DNA of 64,000 nucleotides from Methanofervidicoccus sp. A16 (GTDB lineage: Archaea; AGJL01; Methanococci; Methanococcales; Methanococcaceae). The notes under the pieces were generated by a model. The model saw only the letters and a list, made by a program, of their open reading frames with translations, ran no database searches and was not told where the DNA came from. A program made the translations under genes and the position numbers. Shown piece by piece: positions 20,428-29,416 of this stretch (its first letter is position 1; the number at the start of each line of letters is the position of its first letter). The DNA lies in the NCBI RefSeq assembly GCF_003351865.1, contig NZ_CP022242.1, positions 1,240,001 to 1,304,000 on the forward strand, read 5' to 3'.

Positions 20428-20847
20428 ATGGAAATAAATGTTTCCAAGTATATTGTAAATTACATTCAGAATAAGAAAGGCTATATTAAAAACAGTAATG
20501 TAGTAGAAATTGGAGTAGGATATTACTTTAAGGTAGCAAAAGCCCTTCAAGATTATGGAATAAAGGTGACAGTAATAGACATAAAAAGGGATGTTATAGA
20601 AAGAGCGAAAAGGGAGGGCTTAAATGCACAACTAGAGGACATATTCAATCCTAAGTTGGATATATATGGGTACGTCGATCTAATGTACTCCATAAGGCCT
20701 CCTAGGGATCTTCAATATCAACTCTTGAAACTCTCTAAGGAATACAGAGTCCCACTACTTGTAAGACCTCTCGCTGGTGAGTTTGTTATAGATGGTTTAA
20801 AGTTAGTGAACTATAGGGGGGAAGTGCTCTACCTCTATGAACAGTAA
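20428..20847 (+). CDS. UPF0146 family protein, Rossmann/methyltransferase-like
   Basis: 139 aa. The VVEIGVGYYFKVAKAL glycine loop followed by VTVIDIK at strand 2 is a shortened SAM-dependent methyltransferase-like core, and YSIRPPRDLQ is the family's distinctive motif. No enzymatic activity is known to me for this archaeal family. Alone after a short spacer; start ATG preceded only by gggacta, a weak ribosome site. Confidence 0.8.
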   Translation: MEINVSKYIVNYIQNKKGYIKNSNVVEIGVGYYFKVAKALQDYGIKVTVIDIKRDVIERAKREGLNAQLEDIFNPKLDIYGYVDLMYSIRPPRDLQYQLLKLSKEYRVPLLVRPLAGEFVIDGLKLVNYRGEVLYLYEQ

Positions 20848-20904
20848 AGATTATATACTCTGTTCTCTAAATTACTATTATGTTTAATTTTTTTTAGCGT
20901 AATC

Positions 20905-20914
20905 TTTATATAAT
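20905..20914 (+). promoter_or_regulatory. TATA box of the rpl1-rpl10-rpl12 operon
   Basis: TTTATATAAT with an upstream A/T tract lies ~120 bases before the L1 start, a strong archaeal TATA element; transcription would begin near 20935-20940, leaving a ~95-base leader. Confidence 0.6.
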
Positions 20915-21034
20915 AGTTGTTAAATAGTAGGTTTGCTTTAATTTTACTCTTAAAGTATTTTTTGAAACACTTTAATTTTTTTAAAAACACTACTTACTGT
21001 TTTATAAAGTAGTTATTTACAGGAGGCTATAAAT

Positions 21035-21676
21035 ATGGACAGAGAAAAGATACTAAAGGCGGTTAAGGAGGCCCGTGCCCGTGCCAAGCCTCGTAACTTC
21101 ACACAGTCTGTAGAGTTGATAGTAAATTTAAAGGAGTTGGATCTTACAAAACCTGAGAACAGGTTGAAGGAACAGGTAGTACTACCTCATGGAAGGGGTA
21201 AGGAGGCAAAGATAGCAGTTATTGCAAAGGGTGATCTGGCGGCACAGGCTGAAGAGTTGGGGCTCACTGTAATAAGACAGGAGGATTTGGAAGAGTTGGG
21301 GAGAAACAAAAAACTTGCTAAAAAGATAGCAAACGAACATGACTTCTTTATAGCCCAGGCAGATATGATGCCTCTTGTTGGTAGGTTGTTAGGTCCAATA
21401 CTGGGACCTAGAGGAAAGATGCCTCAACCTGTGCCACCAAGTGCTAATTTAAAGCCATTGGTAGAGAGGCTTAAAAAGACCGTGGTTATAAACACTAGAG
21501 ATAAGCCCTTCTTTAAAACGTTGGTGGGTAACGAGAAGATGAGTGATGAGGAATTGGCTGAAAATATAGAGGCAGTTTTAAACGTACTACCTAAGAAGTA
21601 CGAGAAGGGGCTCTATCATGTCAAAAGTGCCTATGTTAAATTAACTATGGGACCGGCGGTCCCGATAGAAAAGTAG
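21035..21676 (+). CDS. rpl1: Ribosomal protein L1 (uL1)
   Basis: Large-subunit stalk protein and known autoregulator. 213 aa, normal. The rRNA-binding N-terminus ([14 protein letters not shown]) and [19 protein letters not shown], which opens the second domain, are conserved. ATG follows AGGAGG. First gene of an L1-L10-L12 operon; the L10 ATG starts 10 bases after its stop. Confidence 0.97.
   Translation: MDREKILKAVKEARARAKPRNFTQSVELIVNLKELDLTKPENRLKEQVVLPHGRGKEAKIAVIAKGDLAAQAEELGLTVIRQEDLEELGRNKKLAKKIANEHDFFIAQADMMPLVGRLLGPILGPRGKMPQPVPPSANLKPLVERLKKTVVINTRDKPFFKTLVGNEKMSDEELAENIEAVLNVLPKKYEKGLYHVKSAYVKLTMGPAVPIEK
21068..21092 (+). promoter_or_regulatory. Probable L1 autoregulatory binding site inside the L1 coding sequence
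   Basis: GAGGC (21068-21072) pairs with GCCTC (21088-21092), closing a G/C-rich repeated CCGTGCCCGTGCCAA interior, starting 33 bases after the L1 ATG. In Methanococcus the L1 protein is known to repress its operon by binding an rRNA-like stem about 30 bases inside its own message; position and content match. The binding here is inferred. Confidence 0.6.
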
Positions 21677-21686
21677 GGGGATAAAA

Positions 21687-22706
21687 ATGTCAGCAGTGGG
21701 AGCTAAACATGTTGCCCCTTGGAAGATAGAGGAGGTAAACAGGTTAAAGAAGTTGCTTAAAGAGGGTAAGGTTGTAGCCCTGGCAGATCTTATGGATGTA
21801 CCAGCCAGGCAACTTCAGGAGATTAGGGATAAGATTAGAGGGAAGATGATACTGAGGATGTCCAGGAACTCCCTGATAGAGAGGGCGATTAAGGAGGTTG
21901 CTGAGGAGACCAACAACCCGGAATTTGCCAAACTTGCCAACTATATAGCAAGGGGGGCTGCCATCATAGTTACTGATATGAATCCCTTTAAACTCTACAA
22001 GACACTAGAGGAGAGTAAGACTCCTGCACCTATAAGGGGAGGTGCTATTGCCCCTTGTGATATAGTTGTAGAGAAGGGGTCCACTGGGATGCCTCCAGGA
22101 CCGTTCTTGGGGGAGTTGAAGAGTGTTGGTATACCTGCAGTTATTGAAAAGGGTAAGATAGCGATAAAAGAGGATACTGTTGTAGTTAAAGAGGGGGAGG
22201 TAGTACCTCATAAAGTTGCAGTAGTTCTAGCCAACTTAGGTATAAAACCAGTTAAAGTTGGTATAGACCTCCTAGCAGCCTATGAAGATGGTGTTATCTA
22301 TACACCAGATATACTAAAGATAGATGAAGAAAAGATTATCCAGGATATTCAGAGGGCATTTACCAACGCATTTAACCTCTCTGTTGAGGCAGTCATTCCA
22401 ACTGCACAGACTATAGAAACTATCCTTCAGAAGGCCTTTAACAACGCTAGAACCCTGTCCATTGAAAGTGCATACCCAACAAAGGAGACTGTTGGAGACA
22501 TACTTGCCAAAGGATACTCCCAGATGCTTGCCCTTGCATCAGAACTTAGTGAAGATGCTCTCGATGAGGAGTTAAAGGAATTAATCTCCTCCACTGCCAC
22601 ATCAACCACTGAAGATGTAGAGAAAGAGGAGAAGAAGGAGGAGAAGAAAGAAGAGGAAAAGAAAGAGGAAGCCCCAGCTGCAGTAGGTTTAGGCCTACTC
22701 TTCTAA
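21687..22706 (+). CDS. rpl10: Ribosomal protein L10 / P0 (uL10)
   Basis: Base of the ribosomal stalk; anchors L12 dimers. 339 aa, with the N-terminal rRNA-binding domain, an inserted P0-type domain, helical spine segments that bind L12, and a Glu/Lys-rich hinge ([17 protein letters not shown]) ending in AAVGLGLLF, the acidic P-protein tail that recruits elongation factors. ATG follows GGGGG. L12 starts 61 bases downstream. Confidence 0.96.
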   Translation: MSAVGAKHVAPWKIEEVNRLKKLLKEGKVVALADLMDVPARQLQEIRDKIRGKMILRMSRNSLIERAIKEVAEETNNPEFAKLANYIARGAAIIVTDMNPFKLYKTLEESKTPAPIRGGAIAPCDIVVEKGSTGMPPGPFLGELKSVGIPAVIEKGKIAIKEDTVVVKEGEVVPHKVAVVLANLGIKPVKVGIDLLAAYEDGVIYTPDILKIDEEKIIQDIQRAFTNAFNLSVEAVIPTAQTIETILQKAFNNARTLSIESAYPTKETVGDILAKGYSQMLALASELSEDALDEELKELISSTATSTTEDVEKEEKKEEKKEEEKKEEAPAAVGLGLLF

Positions 22707-22767
22707 TAGAAAATGTTATATATAAAAAAATTAATGTAAATAAAGAACAAATTTGGAGGTGTATAAG

Positions 22768-23085
22768 ATGGAATATGTATATGCTGCATTGATACTACAC
22801 TCAGCAGGTAAGGAGATAACAGAAGAGGGTATAAAATCAATACTCTCTGCAGCAGGAGTAGAAGTAGATGAGGCAAGAGTTAAGGCTCTAGTAACAGCAT
22901 TGGAAGGAATAAACATTGACGAAGTTCTAGAAAAGGCTACCATAGCTCCTGTTGCAGCAGCTGCTCCAGCACCTGCACCTGAGGAAGAGCAGAAGGAAAA
23001 GAAAGAGGAGAAGAAGAAGGAAGAGGAGAAGAAAGAAGACTCTGCAATGGCAGCAGCTGCAGGTCTTGGAGCTCTCTTCATGTAA
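22768..23085 (+). CDS. rpl12: Ribosomal protein L12 (archaeal P1)
   Basis: Stalk protein that binds translation GTPases. 105 aa: N-terminal dimer domain ([20 protein letters not shown]), an Ala/Pro hinge ([15 protein letters not shown]), a Lys/Glu run and the GLGALFM tail. I start at ATG 22768, five codons inside the longest frame, because GGAGGTG lies at the right distance; the earlier TTG is part of that ribosome site. Confidence 0.96.
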   Translation: MEYVYAALILHSAGKEITEEGIKSILSAAGVEVDEARVKALVTALEGINIDEVLEKATIAPVAAAAPAPAPEEEQKEKKEEKKKEEEKKEDSAMAAAAGLGALFM

Positions 23086-23110
23086 ATTATCTATTTTTTT
23101 ATTATAATCT
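23086..23110 (+). terminator. Oligo-T terminator after rpl12
   Basis: A run of seven T within ctatttttttattataat directly follows the rpl12 stop. Archaeal transcription ends at such U-tracts without needing a hairpin. Confidence 0.4.
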
Positions 23111-23208
23111 ATATCCAAATATTTAAATACATTATAAAAAATAATCCTATAAATATTTATATCAATTATTTTTTATATATAATAAAAATCCAACATTAAG
23201 GTGGAACT

Positions 23209-23754
23209 GTGGAACCTAAAATAAATATTGTGAATGTTGTAGTATCTACCAAGATAGGAGATGACATCGATCTTGAACGTGTTGCAGACGTGTTGGATAA
23301 TGCAGAGTATGAACCTGAGCAGTTTCCAGGGTTGGTCTGTAGATTGAACGACCCTAGGGTGGCACTGTTAATATTCAGAAGTGGGAAGTTAAACTGTACA
23401 GGGGCTAAGAGTAAGGAAGAGGCTGAAATCGCAATAAAAAAGGTTATAAAACAGTTGAAAGATGCAGGTTTTGACATCGAGGAAAATCCAGAGATTAAGG
23501 TACAAAATATGGTTGCCACTGCCGAGTTAGGTATTGAACCAAACTTAGATAGGATATCTACTTTAGAGGGAACCGAATACGAACCTGAACAGTTTCCAGG
23601 GTTGGTTTATAGAATGAAGGATCCCAAGGTTGTAATACTTATATTCGGTAGTGGGAAGATCGTTATTACAGGTTTAAAAAGGGAGGAGGACGCTTATAGA
23701 GCTTTAGAAAATGTTCTAAATATGTTGAAAGAGTTAGAAGAAATAAAGGGATAG
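23209..23754 (+). CDS. tbp: TATA-box-binding protein
   Basis: General transcription factor that recruits TFB and RNA polymerase at TATA boxes. 181 aa made of two imperfect repeats (residues ~3-92 and ~93-181), each containing YEPEQFPGLV(C/Y)R and PxVxxLIFxSGKxxxTG. GTG start at 23209, preceded by AGGTGG. hisH follows 2 bases after the stop, so the two are co-transcribed. Confidence 0.97.
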   Translation: MEPKINIVNVVVSTKIGDDIDLERVADVLDNAEYEPEQFPGLVCRLNDPRVALLIFRSGKLNCTGAKSKEEAEIAIKKVIKQLKDAGFDIEENPEIKVQNMVATAELGIEPNLDRISTLEGTEYEPEQFPGLVYRMKDPKVVILIFGSGKIVITGLKREEDAYRALENVLNMLKELEEIKG

Positions 23755-23756
23755 AA

Positions 23757-24377
23757 GTGATAGTGATAGTAGATTACAACGCAGGGAACTTAAGGAGTAT
23801 TACAAAGGCTGTTGAGATATATACGGGAAGGGAAAACGTTAAAGTATCTAAGGATCCAGAGGAGGTATTAAGTGGAGATAAGATAGTATTTCCAGGTGTA
23901 GGAAACTTCAAAAGTGCAGTGTTGAATCTATCTAAGAAAGAAGGGAGGATGTCGCTAAGGGACGCTCTACTTGAGAGTATAAAAAATAAAGTGCCCTTTT
24001 TAGGCATCTGTTTAGGTATGCACCTGTTAATGGAGAGTAGTGAGGAGGGAGGAAATTCAAAAGGTTTAGGTGTAATAGAGGGTAGCGTTATAAGATTCAG
24101 AGAAGTGGATAAAGTACCTCATATGGGTTGGAACAGTGTAGAGTTACTGAAAGACATCCCACTATTTGAAGGTATAGGGAGCAACCAGTACTTCTACTTT
24201 GTGCACTCCTACCATGTAAATCCCTTAGATAACGATGTTGTAGTCGGTGTATCTGAATACGGTTATAGGTTCCCCTGTGTTATTCAAAAGGGTAATGTAT
24301 ATGGGACGCAGTTTCATCCAGAGAAGAGTAGTAAGATAGGTTTGAAGGTAATAGAGAATTTCTTAGAGTTGATTTAA
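23757..24377 (+). CDS. hisH: Imidazole glycerol phosphate synthase, glutaminase subunit
   Basis: Supplies ammonia to HisF in histidine synthesis. 206 aa class I glutamine amidotransferase: nucleophile Cys in FLGICLGMHLL (~residue 84), His in GTQFHPEKSS near the C-terminus. Start taken as GTG 23757 (MIVIVDYNAGN, the normal HisH beginning); GTG 23763 is possible but would trim the first strand. Follows tbp by 2 bases. Confidence 0.94.
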   Translation: MIVIVDYNAGNLRSITKAVEIYTGRENVKVSKDPEEVLSGDKIVFPGVGNFKSAVLNLSKKEGRMSLRDALLESIKNKVPFLGICLGMHLLMESSEEGGNSKGLGVIEGSVIRFREVDKVPHMGWNSVELLKDIPLFEGIGSNQYFYFVHSYHVNPLDNDVVVGVSEYGYRFPCVIQKGNVYGTQFHPEKSSKIGLKVIENFLELI

Positions 24378-24633
24378 TTTTTTATTTATAATAATTAAAT
24401 TAAAAATCTTATTAGTTCTTCTCTTTAAAATTATTATAATATTTTTATTTTTAGAATCCTTGTTAACTTTTAATATTAATTTTATTTAAGATTAACATTA
24501 ATAAAGTACGTTTAAAATGTTAGTATATCCACCTATAAACACCTTCTCTTTAGATAAACAAAAAATATTTAAATAATAAATCTATAGTTATTTGACACAT
24601 CATCAAAAAATTAAAACACATATAGGTGATAGA

Positions 24634-24825
24634 TTGGGGAGAGTTAGACAGGCGTTTATAAAAAGGGCTGGTAACGAACTTATCGAGAAGTTTGGAGATA
24701 GGTTTACAACAGACTTCGATACAAATAAAAAGATCGTAGAGGAAGTGGCCCTTATATCTACAAAGAGGTTAAGAAATAGGATTGCAGGATATATTGCCTC
24801 AAAGATAAAAAAGTTAAAAAAATAA
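24634..24825 (+). CDS. rps17e: Ribosomal protein S17e
   Basis: Small-subunit protein of archaea and eukaryotes. With TTG at 24634 as start the protein is 63 aa, the family's usual length, beginning GRVRQAFIKRAGNELI and ending with RLRNRIAGYIASKIKK. GGTGATAG sits right before this TTG. The longer frame beginning at 24592 would add 14 residues (MTHHQKIKTHIGDR) that are simply the leader and ribosome site read through. dapA follows 22 bases after the stop. Confidence 0.93.
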   Translation: MGRVRQAFIKRAGNELIEKFGDRFTTDFDTNKKIVEEVALISTKRLRNRIAGYIASKIKKLKK

Positions 24826-24847
24826 TTAACTTTGGAGATGATTTTTT

Positions 24848-25720
24848 ATGGAGGGGGTATTTCCTGCAATAGTGACCCCATTTAAAAACAACTCTGTAGA
24901 TTACGAGGGGCTAAAAAGAAACATAGATTTTTTAATAGAAAACGGCGTTAGTGGTATTGTAGCAGTAGGTACTACAGGTGAATCTCCAACCCTGTCCTAC
25001 GAGGAGCATAATAAGATCATCGAAAAGACCGTTGAATTTGTAGATGGGAGAGTGGAGGTTATCGCAGGTACAGGTTCAAACTCCACAAGGGAGGCTATAG
25101 AACTCTCTAAATTTGCCAAGGATGTGGGAGCAGATGCACTACTACTGGTAGCACCTTACTACAACAGACCTACTCAGGAGGGCCTAAAGAGACACTTTGT
25201 AAAGATTGCAGAGACTGTAGATCTCCCTATAGTTCTCTACAACATACCCTCAAGGACAGGAGTAGACATTTCACCTGAGACTGTAAAGTTTCTCCACGAG
25301 GAGTGTAGCAATATAGTAGCCATAAAGGAGGCAAACCCCAACCTCTCCCGTGTATCGGAAATTATAAGTAGTTGCGACATCGATGTACTATCTGGAAACG
25401 ACGAATTAACCCTCCCAATAATAGCGTTGGGAGGAAAGGGAGTAATAAGTGTCCTCTCAAATATCCTACCGAGGGAGTTTGTGGATATGGTTAATTACGC
25501 CCTAGAGGGCAACTTCTCTAAAGCTAGGGAGATACACTACAAACTTTACAACCTTATGAAACTTATGACTGTAGAGACTAACCCGATACCTATAAAAACC
25601 GCCATGAATATGTTAGGTATGCCTGCAGGTGAGTTGCGACTTCCACTGTGTGAGATGTCCCAGGAAAATAGACTGAAGTTAAAAAAGGCCCTTGAGGATA
25701 TAGGGCTCTTAAAAGATTAG
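24848..25720 (+). CDS. dapA: 4-hydroxy-tetrahydrodipicolinate synthase
   Basis: Condenses pyruvate and aspartate semialdehyde in lysine synthesis. 290 aa TIM barrel: VGTTGESPTLS, APYYNRPTQEGL, YNIPSRTG and the Schiff-base lysine in VAIKEANPN (~161). ATG preceded by GGAGATGA. In an rps17e-dapA-gatC-rpl41e run. Confidence 0.95.
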   Translation: MEGVFPAIVTPFKNNSVDYEGLKRNIDFLIENGVSGIVAVGTTGESPTLSYEEHNKIIEKTVEFVDGRVEVIAGTGSNSTREAIELSKFAKDVGADALLLVAPYYNRPTQEGLKRHFVKIAETVDLPIVLYNIPSRTGVDISPETVKFLHEECSNIVAIKEANPNLSRVSEIISSCDIDVLSGNDELTLPIIALGGKGVISVLSNILPREFVDMVNYALEGNFSKAREIHYKLYNLMKLMTVETNPIPIKTAMNMLGMPAGELRLPLCEMSQENRLKLKKALEDIGLLKD

Positions 25721-25732
25721 ATAAGTGATAAG

Positions 25733-25969
25733 ATGGTTGATAGAGAAAAGGTAGAGAGGGAGGCAGAGGAGATCGTGAAGAGGTTTTCTGAGGTCCTTGA
25801 GAGGTACAGTTTTGAGGATGTGGAGGAGTACTATATACTTGAGAGTAAGAACGTCCTAAGGGAAGACTCTGAACCTTCAGTAGATCCATCCTTCAGAGAG
25901 GAAGTTCTCAAGATAGCCCCAAAAACAAGGGATGGTTACATCGTCGTTGAGAAGAGTAAGTGGGAGTAA
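25733..25969 (+). CDS. gatC: Probable Asp/Glu-tRNA amidotransferase subunit C
   Basis: 78 aa, mostly helical N-terminus (DREKVEREAEEIVKRFSEVL) and a C-terminal extended tail (RDGYIVVEKSKW) that in GatC wraps around GatA. The archaeal version resembles bacterial GatC only loosely; I assign it on the helix-then-tail plan, length and closing YIVVEKxxW motif. ATG follows AGTGATA, 12 bases after dapA. Confidence 0.65.
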   Translation: MVDREKVEREAEEIVKRFSEVLERYSFEDVEEYYILESKNVLREDSEPSVDPSFREEVLKIAPKTRDGYIVVEKSKWE

Positions 25970-26052
25970 GACAGAAACATTTTTATCTCAACAGTAATAT
26001 ACTCGAAAGGACACTTCGAAAGGATATTAAAAAAATAGAGGAGCGTGATAAC

Positions 26053-26154
26053 ATAAAGAGGAGTTCAAGAAGATGGAAAAAGAAAGGTAGAATGAGATGG
26101 AGGCACTACAAGAAGAGACTGAGAAGAAGAAAAAGAGAGAGAAGAAACAAGTAA
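26053..26154 (+). CDS. rpl41e: Ribosomal protein L41e, apparent AUA start
   Basis: Very short, arginine/lysine-rich protein: IKRSSRRWKKKGRMRWRH... matches archaeal L41e. No ATG, GTG or TTG stands in frame at a suitable place. The codon ATA at 26053 lies three bases after GGAGCGTGAT, exactly the register of other genes here (GGTGAT-3 nt-start). Alternatively a GTG at 26045 once gave M-I-x-I-KRSS and has lost one base (GTGATA-ac-ATAAAG is one base short of in-frame). The longer frame from 25960 overlaps gatC and encodes unrelated sequence before residue 32. Confidence 0.8.
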   Translation: MKRSSRRWKKKGRMRWRHYKKRLRRRKRERRNK

Positions 26155-27405
26155 GTTTAGTCAAAAATATAACTTTTATAATAATATTATAATAATTAGA
26201 ATAAAAAATTAAAGTTAATAATAAAAATAACAGAAAAAGAGGTAAAAGGTACTTAAGAAGAAGATTAAGAAAATTCTATATCCTGTCTCACCAGTACTTA
26301 GTGTATTACATAGAATAAAGGTTATATTTTACTTTTTTACCTATATATTATTCTTTTTATAATTATTACTCTTATTGGAGATCCTCGATAGTTTTACTAG
26401 TTTGATTAATTTTTGTTCATATAATTATAACTCCAGTTCCCATCAAGACTGTAATTAGAAGAATAATAATAAAAGATCCTAGTTCCCATCAAGAGGATAG
26501 TTTTAAAAAATAATAAAAATAATAATTATTCATAATAAAAAATAATAAAATCTTAAAAATAATAACATAAAATGTAATAAAATTCTGAAAGAATAGAGAT
26601 AAAAAAATAAACCTTACTTCCCATCAGTAATGATTAAAAGAACAGTGAAAAATATTCTGAATTCCTGTATTAAAAGATATTTCGAGGATTATTCTCCTTC
26701 AATCGTCTTTTAAAATTTTTTGTATCTGGGATGATAGAAGTTTTTTCTTATTTTTATATTATTTTTATAACTATCCTTATTATTTTTTAACCTATCTTTT
26801 TGATAGGAACTAAGGTAATAAAAAATATCATAACAAAAAATCTTAAGAGTAATAATAAAAAAATTCTGAAGGGATAGGGGATGGAAAGTAAATAACCTTA
26901 GTTCCCATCAAGTAGTAATTAAAGAGTAATAAAAAGATAATTATTATAATTGAAAATCATAAAATGAAAATAATCAATGTAAAAACCTTAATTCCCATTA
27001 AAGTAACGATTTAAATAATAAAAATAAGAATAATAAAAAAAGACTGGAAAAATATTAAAATACAATCCTTATAATAAAAATTAATAATAGCGATCTGTTA
27101 TAAAGGATCTACTCCAATTCCATTTGGTATCTTAGAGCGTCCCAGGAAAGGTTATTTATCTCTTATTTTGATTTTAATACCTTCTTTTTATTATTTTTAT
27201 TATTATAATTATTATTCTTATTAGAATTGTTTGATGGGAGTAAGGTTCAATATAAAAATATTAGATACCCTTAGGATCTTTCCGAACCCTTAGGTAAGAT
27301 AGGAGATCTTATTCTGATATCCCCTATATTAGAAAATATACAGAGGTTCATTTCCCTTCAATCTCCTTTTTAAAATTTTGTATTGGAATAATAGAAGTTT
27401 TTATT
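26155..27405. mobile_element. 1.25-kb spacer of nested inverted-repeat elements
   Basis: No gene seen. 26235-26320 is an inverted family C copy. From 26429 on, elements follow one another: type D (ctccagttcccatcaaga, 26429; core near 26530-26610), type B in reverse (26612-26815), type D remnant (26820-26895), then a reverse type B element (26893 to 27475, running into the selU reading frame) split by a reverse type A element (26986-27246). The type A insert is bordered by tcaatgtaaaaa and tcaatataaaaa, near-identical flanks at the same point of type B as the insertion at 9977-10274. Confidence 0.65.
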
Positions 27406-28137
27406 TTAAAATTCTTTATTATTTTTATAATTATTTTTATTATTCTTTAAATTATCATTTTGATAGGAACTAGAGTAATTAGAATCTAAATTATAACCTT
27501 TAAATCCTCCGATAAGCCTCTTCACCCTATAACCAGCCAACTTAAGTATTGTAGCCATTATCTGACTCCTCAACCCACCTCTTGCACAGAAGATCACAAC
27601 TGTTTTACTCCTATCTAACTTTTTTATCTCCCCTAATATCCTCTTTAGATTCTTCTCTACGATGTCAAGTGCCAAATCTATAGCCTTCTCTTTTCCCTCT
27701 TTTTTGTATGTTTTCCCTATGATCTCATACTCTTCATCTAAGAAGAGAGGTATATTTATAGCGTTAGGTATAGTACTCCTTTTATACTCCCTTGGACTCC
27801 TAACATCTACAACTATCACATCCTCCTTATCCATCCTCATAAACTCATCTAAGGTGATCACATCCTCCACCAATTCACCACCAATAGCCTTCAAGAACCT
27901 CTTTACATCTATCCTCTCGAAGTAAATATCGTACTCTCCATATCTCTTTACACCGAAATCTTTACCCTCGAGGAACTCCTTAGAGGATCTCAGTATAAAG
28001 GATGCCAAATCTCCACTTAACTTTCCGGCCAGTATCTTACTACCGTCTGTTATCATCTTTCTTCCAGTATTCAACACTATGGCTAAAACTACATCCCTTC
28101 TGAAGGTTATTAGTCTTGCTAAGATCTCTTCCTCCAT
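27406..28137 (-). CDS. tRNA 2-selenouridine synthase, rhodanese (N-terminal) half
   Basis: Half of the two-gene archaeal SelU that uses selenophosphate to convert 2-thiouridine to 2-selenouridine in tRNA anticodons. Residues ~93-215 are a rhodanese domain with [20 protein letters not shown] and the active Cys in [14 protein letters not shown]; the first ~90 residues are an archaeal extension. The partner P-loop gene lies directly upstream and the two overlap by 19 bases. The last ~23 residues ([16 protein letters not shown]...) are encoded by the inverted terminus of a mobile element, so the original C-terminus has been replaced. Start ATG overlaps the partner's end; site GGGATAAC. Confidence 0.88.
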   Translation of the reverse strand: MEEEILARLITFRRDVVLAIVLNTGRKMITDGSKILAGKLSGDLASFILRSSKEFLEGKDFGVKRYGEYDIYFERIDVKRFLKAIGGELVEDVITLDEFMRMDKEDVIVVDVRSPREYKRSTIPNAINIPLFLDEEYEIIGKTYKKEGKEKAIDLALDIVEKNLKRILGEIKKLDRSKTVVIFCARGGLRSQIMATILKLAGYRVKRLIGGFKGYNLDSNYSSSYQNDNLKNNKNNYKNNKEF

Positions 28138-28793
28138 GTTATCCCATGATATTTTAACTTCTCCTCTATAAACTCTTCTATCTTTTTTACAGATTCCTCT
28201 ATATCCCTGTTATAAACCACTAGATCTGGTTCTATCTTCTTAATATTTCTCATATAGTGGGATCTATACAACTCCTTCTCAATTAACTCTGCAGCCTCGT
28301 AGTATTTATCCTCCCTGATCTTCTCTATTATCTCATCTATCTTCCTTATAATGTCAGGATTTTTAAAACTCTCCCTCAATAAAAGGATCCTTTCAAGGAG
28401 AAGTTTTTTCTCTTTTTCATTCTTAGGTTTATACCAAGATACTAAGTTTTCTATCTGGTAGTTATATGGACAGTCTATAAGTATTTTATATGTATAATTT
28501 TTAACATCTGCCAATAACTCAGGTATCTTCAACTTCTTTACACCCCCTATCTTCCTACCCTCGTACTCTACAATAAGGTATCCTACCTCCTGAGCCTCCC
28601 TTATCTTTTCATTGATCTCTCTGTCAAACTCTTCCTGACTCGCCATATTTAGATGGTAAAGATCTCCCAAGATACTACCCCTCGTCCTCGCTATGCCCTC
28701 TATATCTATTACTGGATGGTTTCTCTTTAACCTCTGGAGTATTTCAGTTTTTCCACAGCCAGTTTTTCCAAACAACCCAAAGATAACCACCAT
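28119..28793 (-). CDS. tRNA 2-selenouridine synthase, P-loop (C-terminal) half
   Basis: Partner of the rhodanese gene. 224 aa starting with [20 protein letters not shown], an N-terminal Walker A, followed by [13 protein letters not shown], a characteristic stretch of the C-terminal half of bacterial SelU (YbbB). In Methanococcales this enzyme is known to be bipartite. The gene is translated first; its last 19 bases overlap the rhodanese gene. With the Sec-encoding hesB gene it shows that the organism makes selenophosphate. Confidence 0.88.
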   Translation of the reverse strand: MVVIFGLFGKTGCGKTEILQRLKRNHPVIDIEGIARTRGSILGDLYHLNMASQEEFDREINEKIREAQEVGYLIVEYEGRKIGGVKKLKIPELLADVKNYTYKILIDCPYNYQIENLVSWYKPKNEKEKKLLLERILLLRESFKNPDIIRKIDEIIEKIREDKYYEAAELIEKELYRSHYMRNIKKIEPDLVVYNRDIEESVKKIEEFIEEKLKYHGITWRKRS

Positions 28794-29182
28794 AAAAGAT
28801 CACTTAAAATTTTTATTGGATAATCATTATAAATAAGATAATAATAGTAAAATAAAGAGTAATAGGACAAAGATAAATAAAATTATACCTGTCTCTTACT
28901 CTAGTATTTGATAAAAGGACGAAATTCCCTTAGTTAGCAGGATTTTATCCCATAACATTATTAAAAGTTAATATACCTTTAAAGGGAGAAAAGTTTATAA
29001 GATTTCATCCTATTTTTTCAGTACTCAGGACATTCTAGATAAACAATAAGATTTATTTTTATGTTTTTAGTTTTTATTATTTTAAGTGATTTTTTAATTT
29101 TATGATTATTATTTTCTATTTTTTTATTCTATTAAGATTTATAATAAATTTGTTTTATTTTTTATCTTTTAATAATTATTTT
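28794..29182. other. AT-rich spacer with family C-like segments
   Basis: No gene seen. Two decayed stretches resemble family C (about 28870-28925, tctcttactctagtatttgat; and about 29005-29040). The selU promoter should lie at its left side, but no clear TATA box stands out from the general AT background. Confidence 0.35.
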
Positions 29183-29416
29183 TAACTTCAGTTCCCGTCA
29201 AGATTGTGATTAGAAGAATAATAATTAAAATAATAATTATTATAATAAAATTAATAAAATTCTGATTAAGGGTAAAAAATAAAATAATCCTTTCTTCCCA
29301 TATTGGATACTGGATAAACAAATAGAATTACTTTTTAATTTTTTTAGTTATTATTTCTTATTTCTTATTTTTTTATTATTATTTTTTATATTATCACTTT
29401 GATAGGAAGTAGGGTT
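29183..29416. mobile_element. Inverted-repeat element (type D) providing the 3' end of rsmA
   Basis: Left end cttcagttcccgtcaagatt at 29186 and inverted right end cactttgataggaagtaggg ending at 29416. The right end is read as the last ~21 codons of rsmA on the minus strand. The interior (aattctgattaagggtaaaa) matches type D copies at 26530, 49300 and 17450. Confidence 0.6.

Noticed and set aside
24592-24633. N-terminal extension of S17e
   Set aside because: The 14 added residues contain the Shine-Dalgarno for the TTG at 24634 and are outside the family's normal length.
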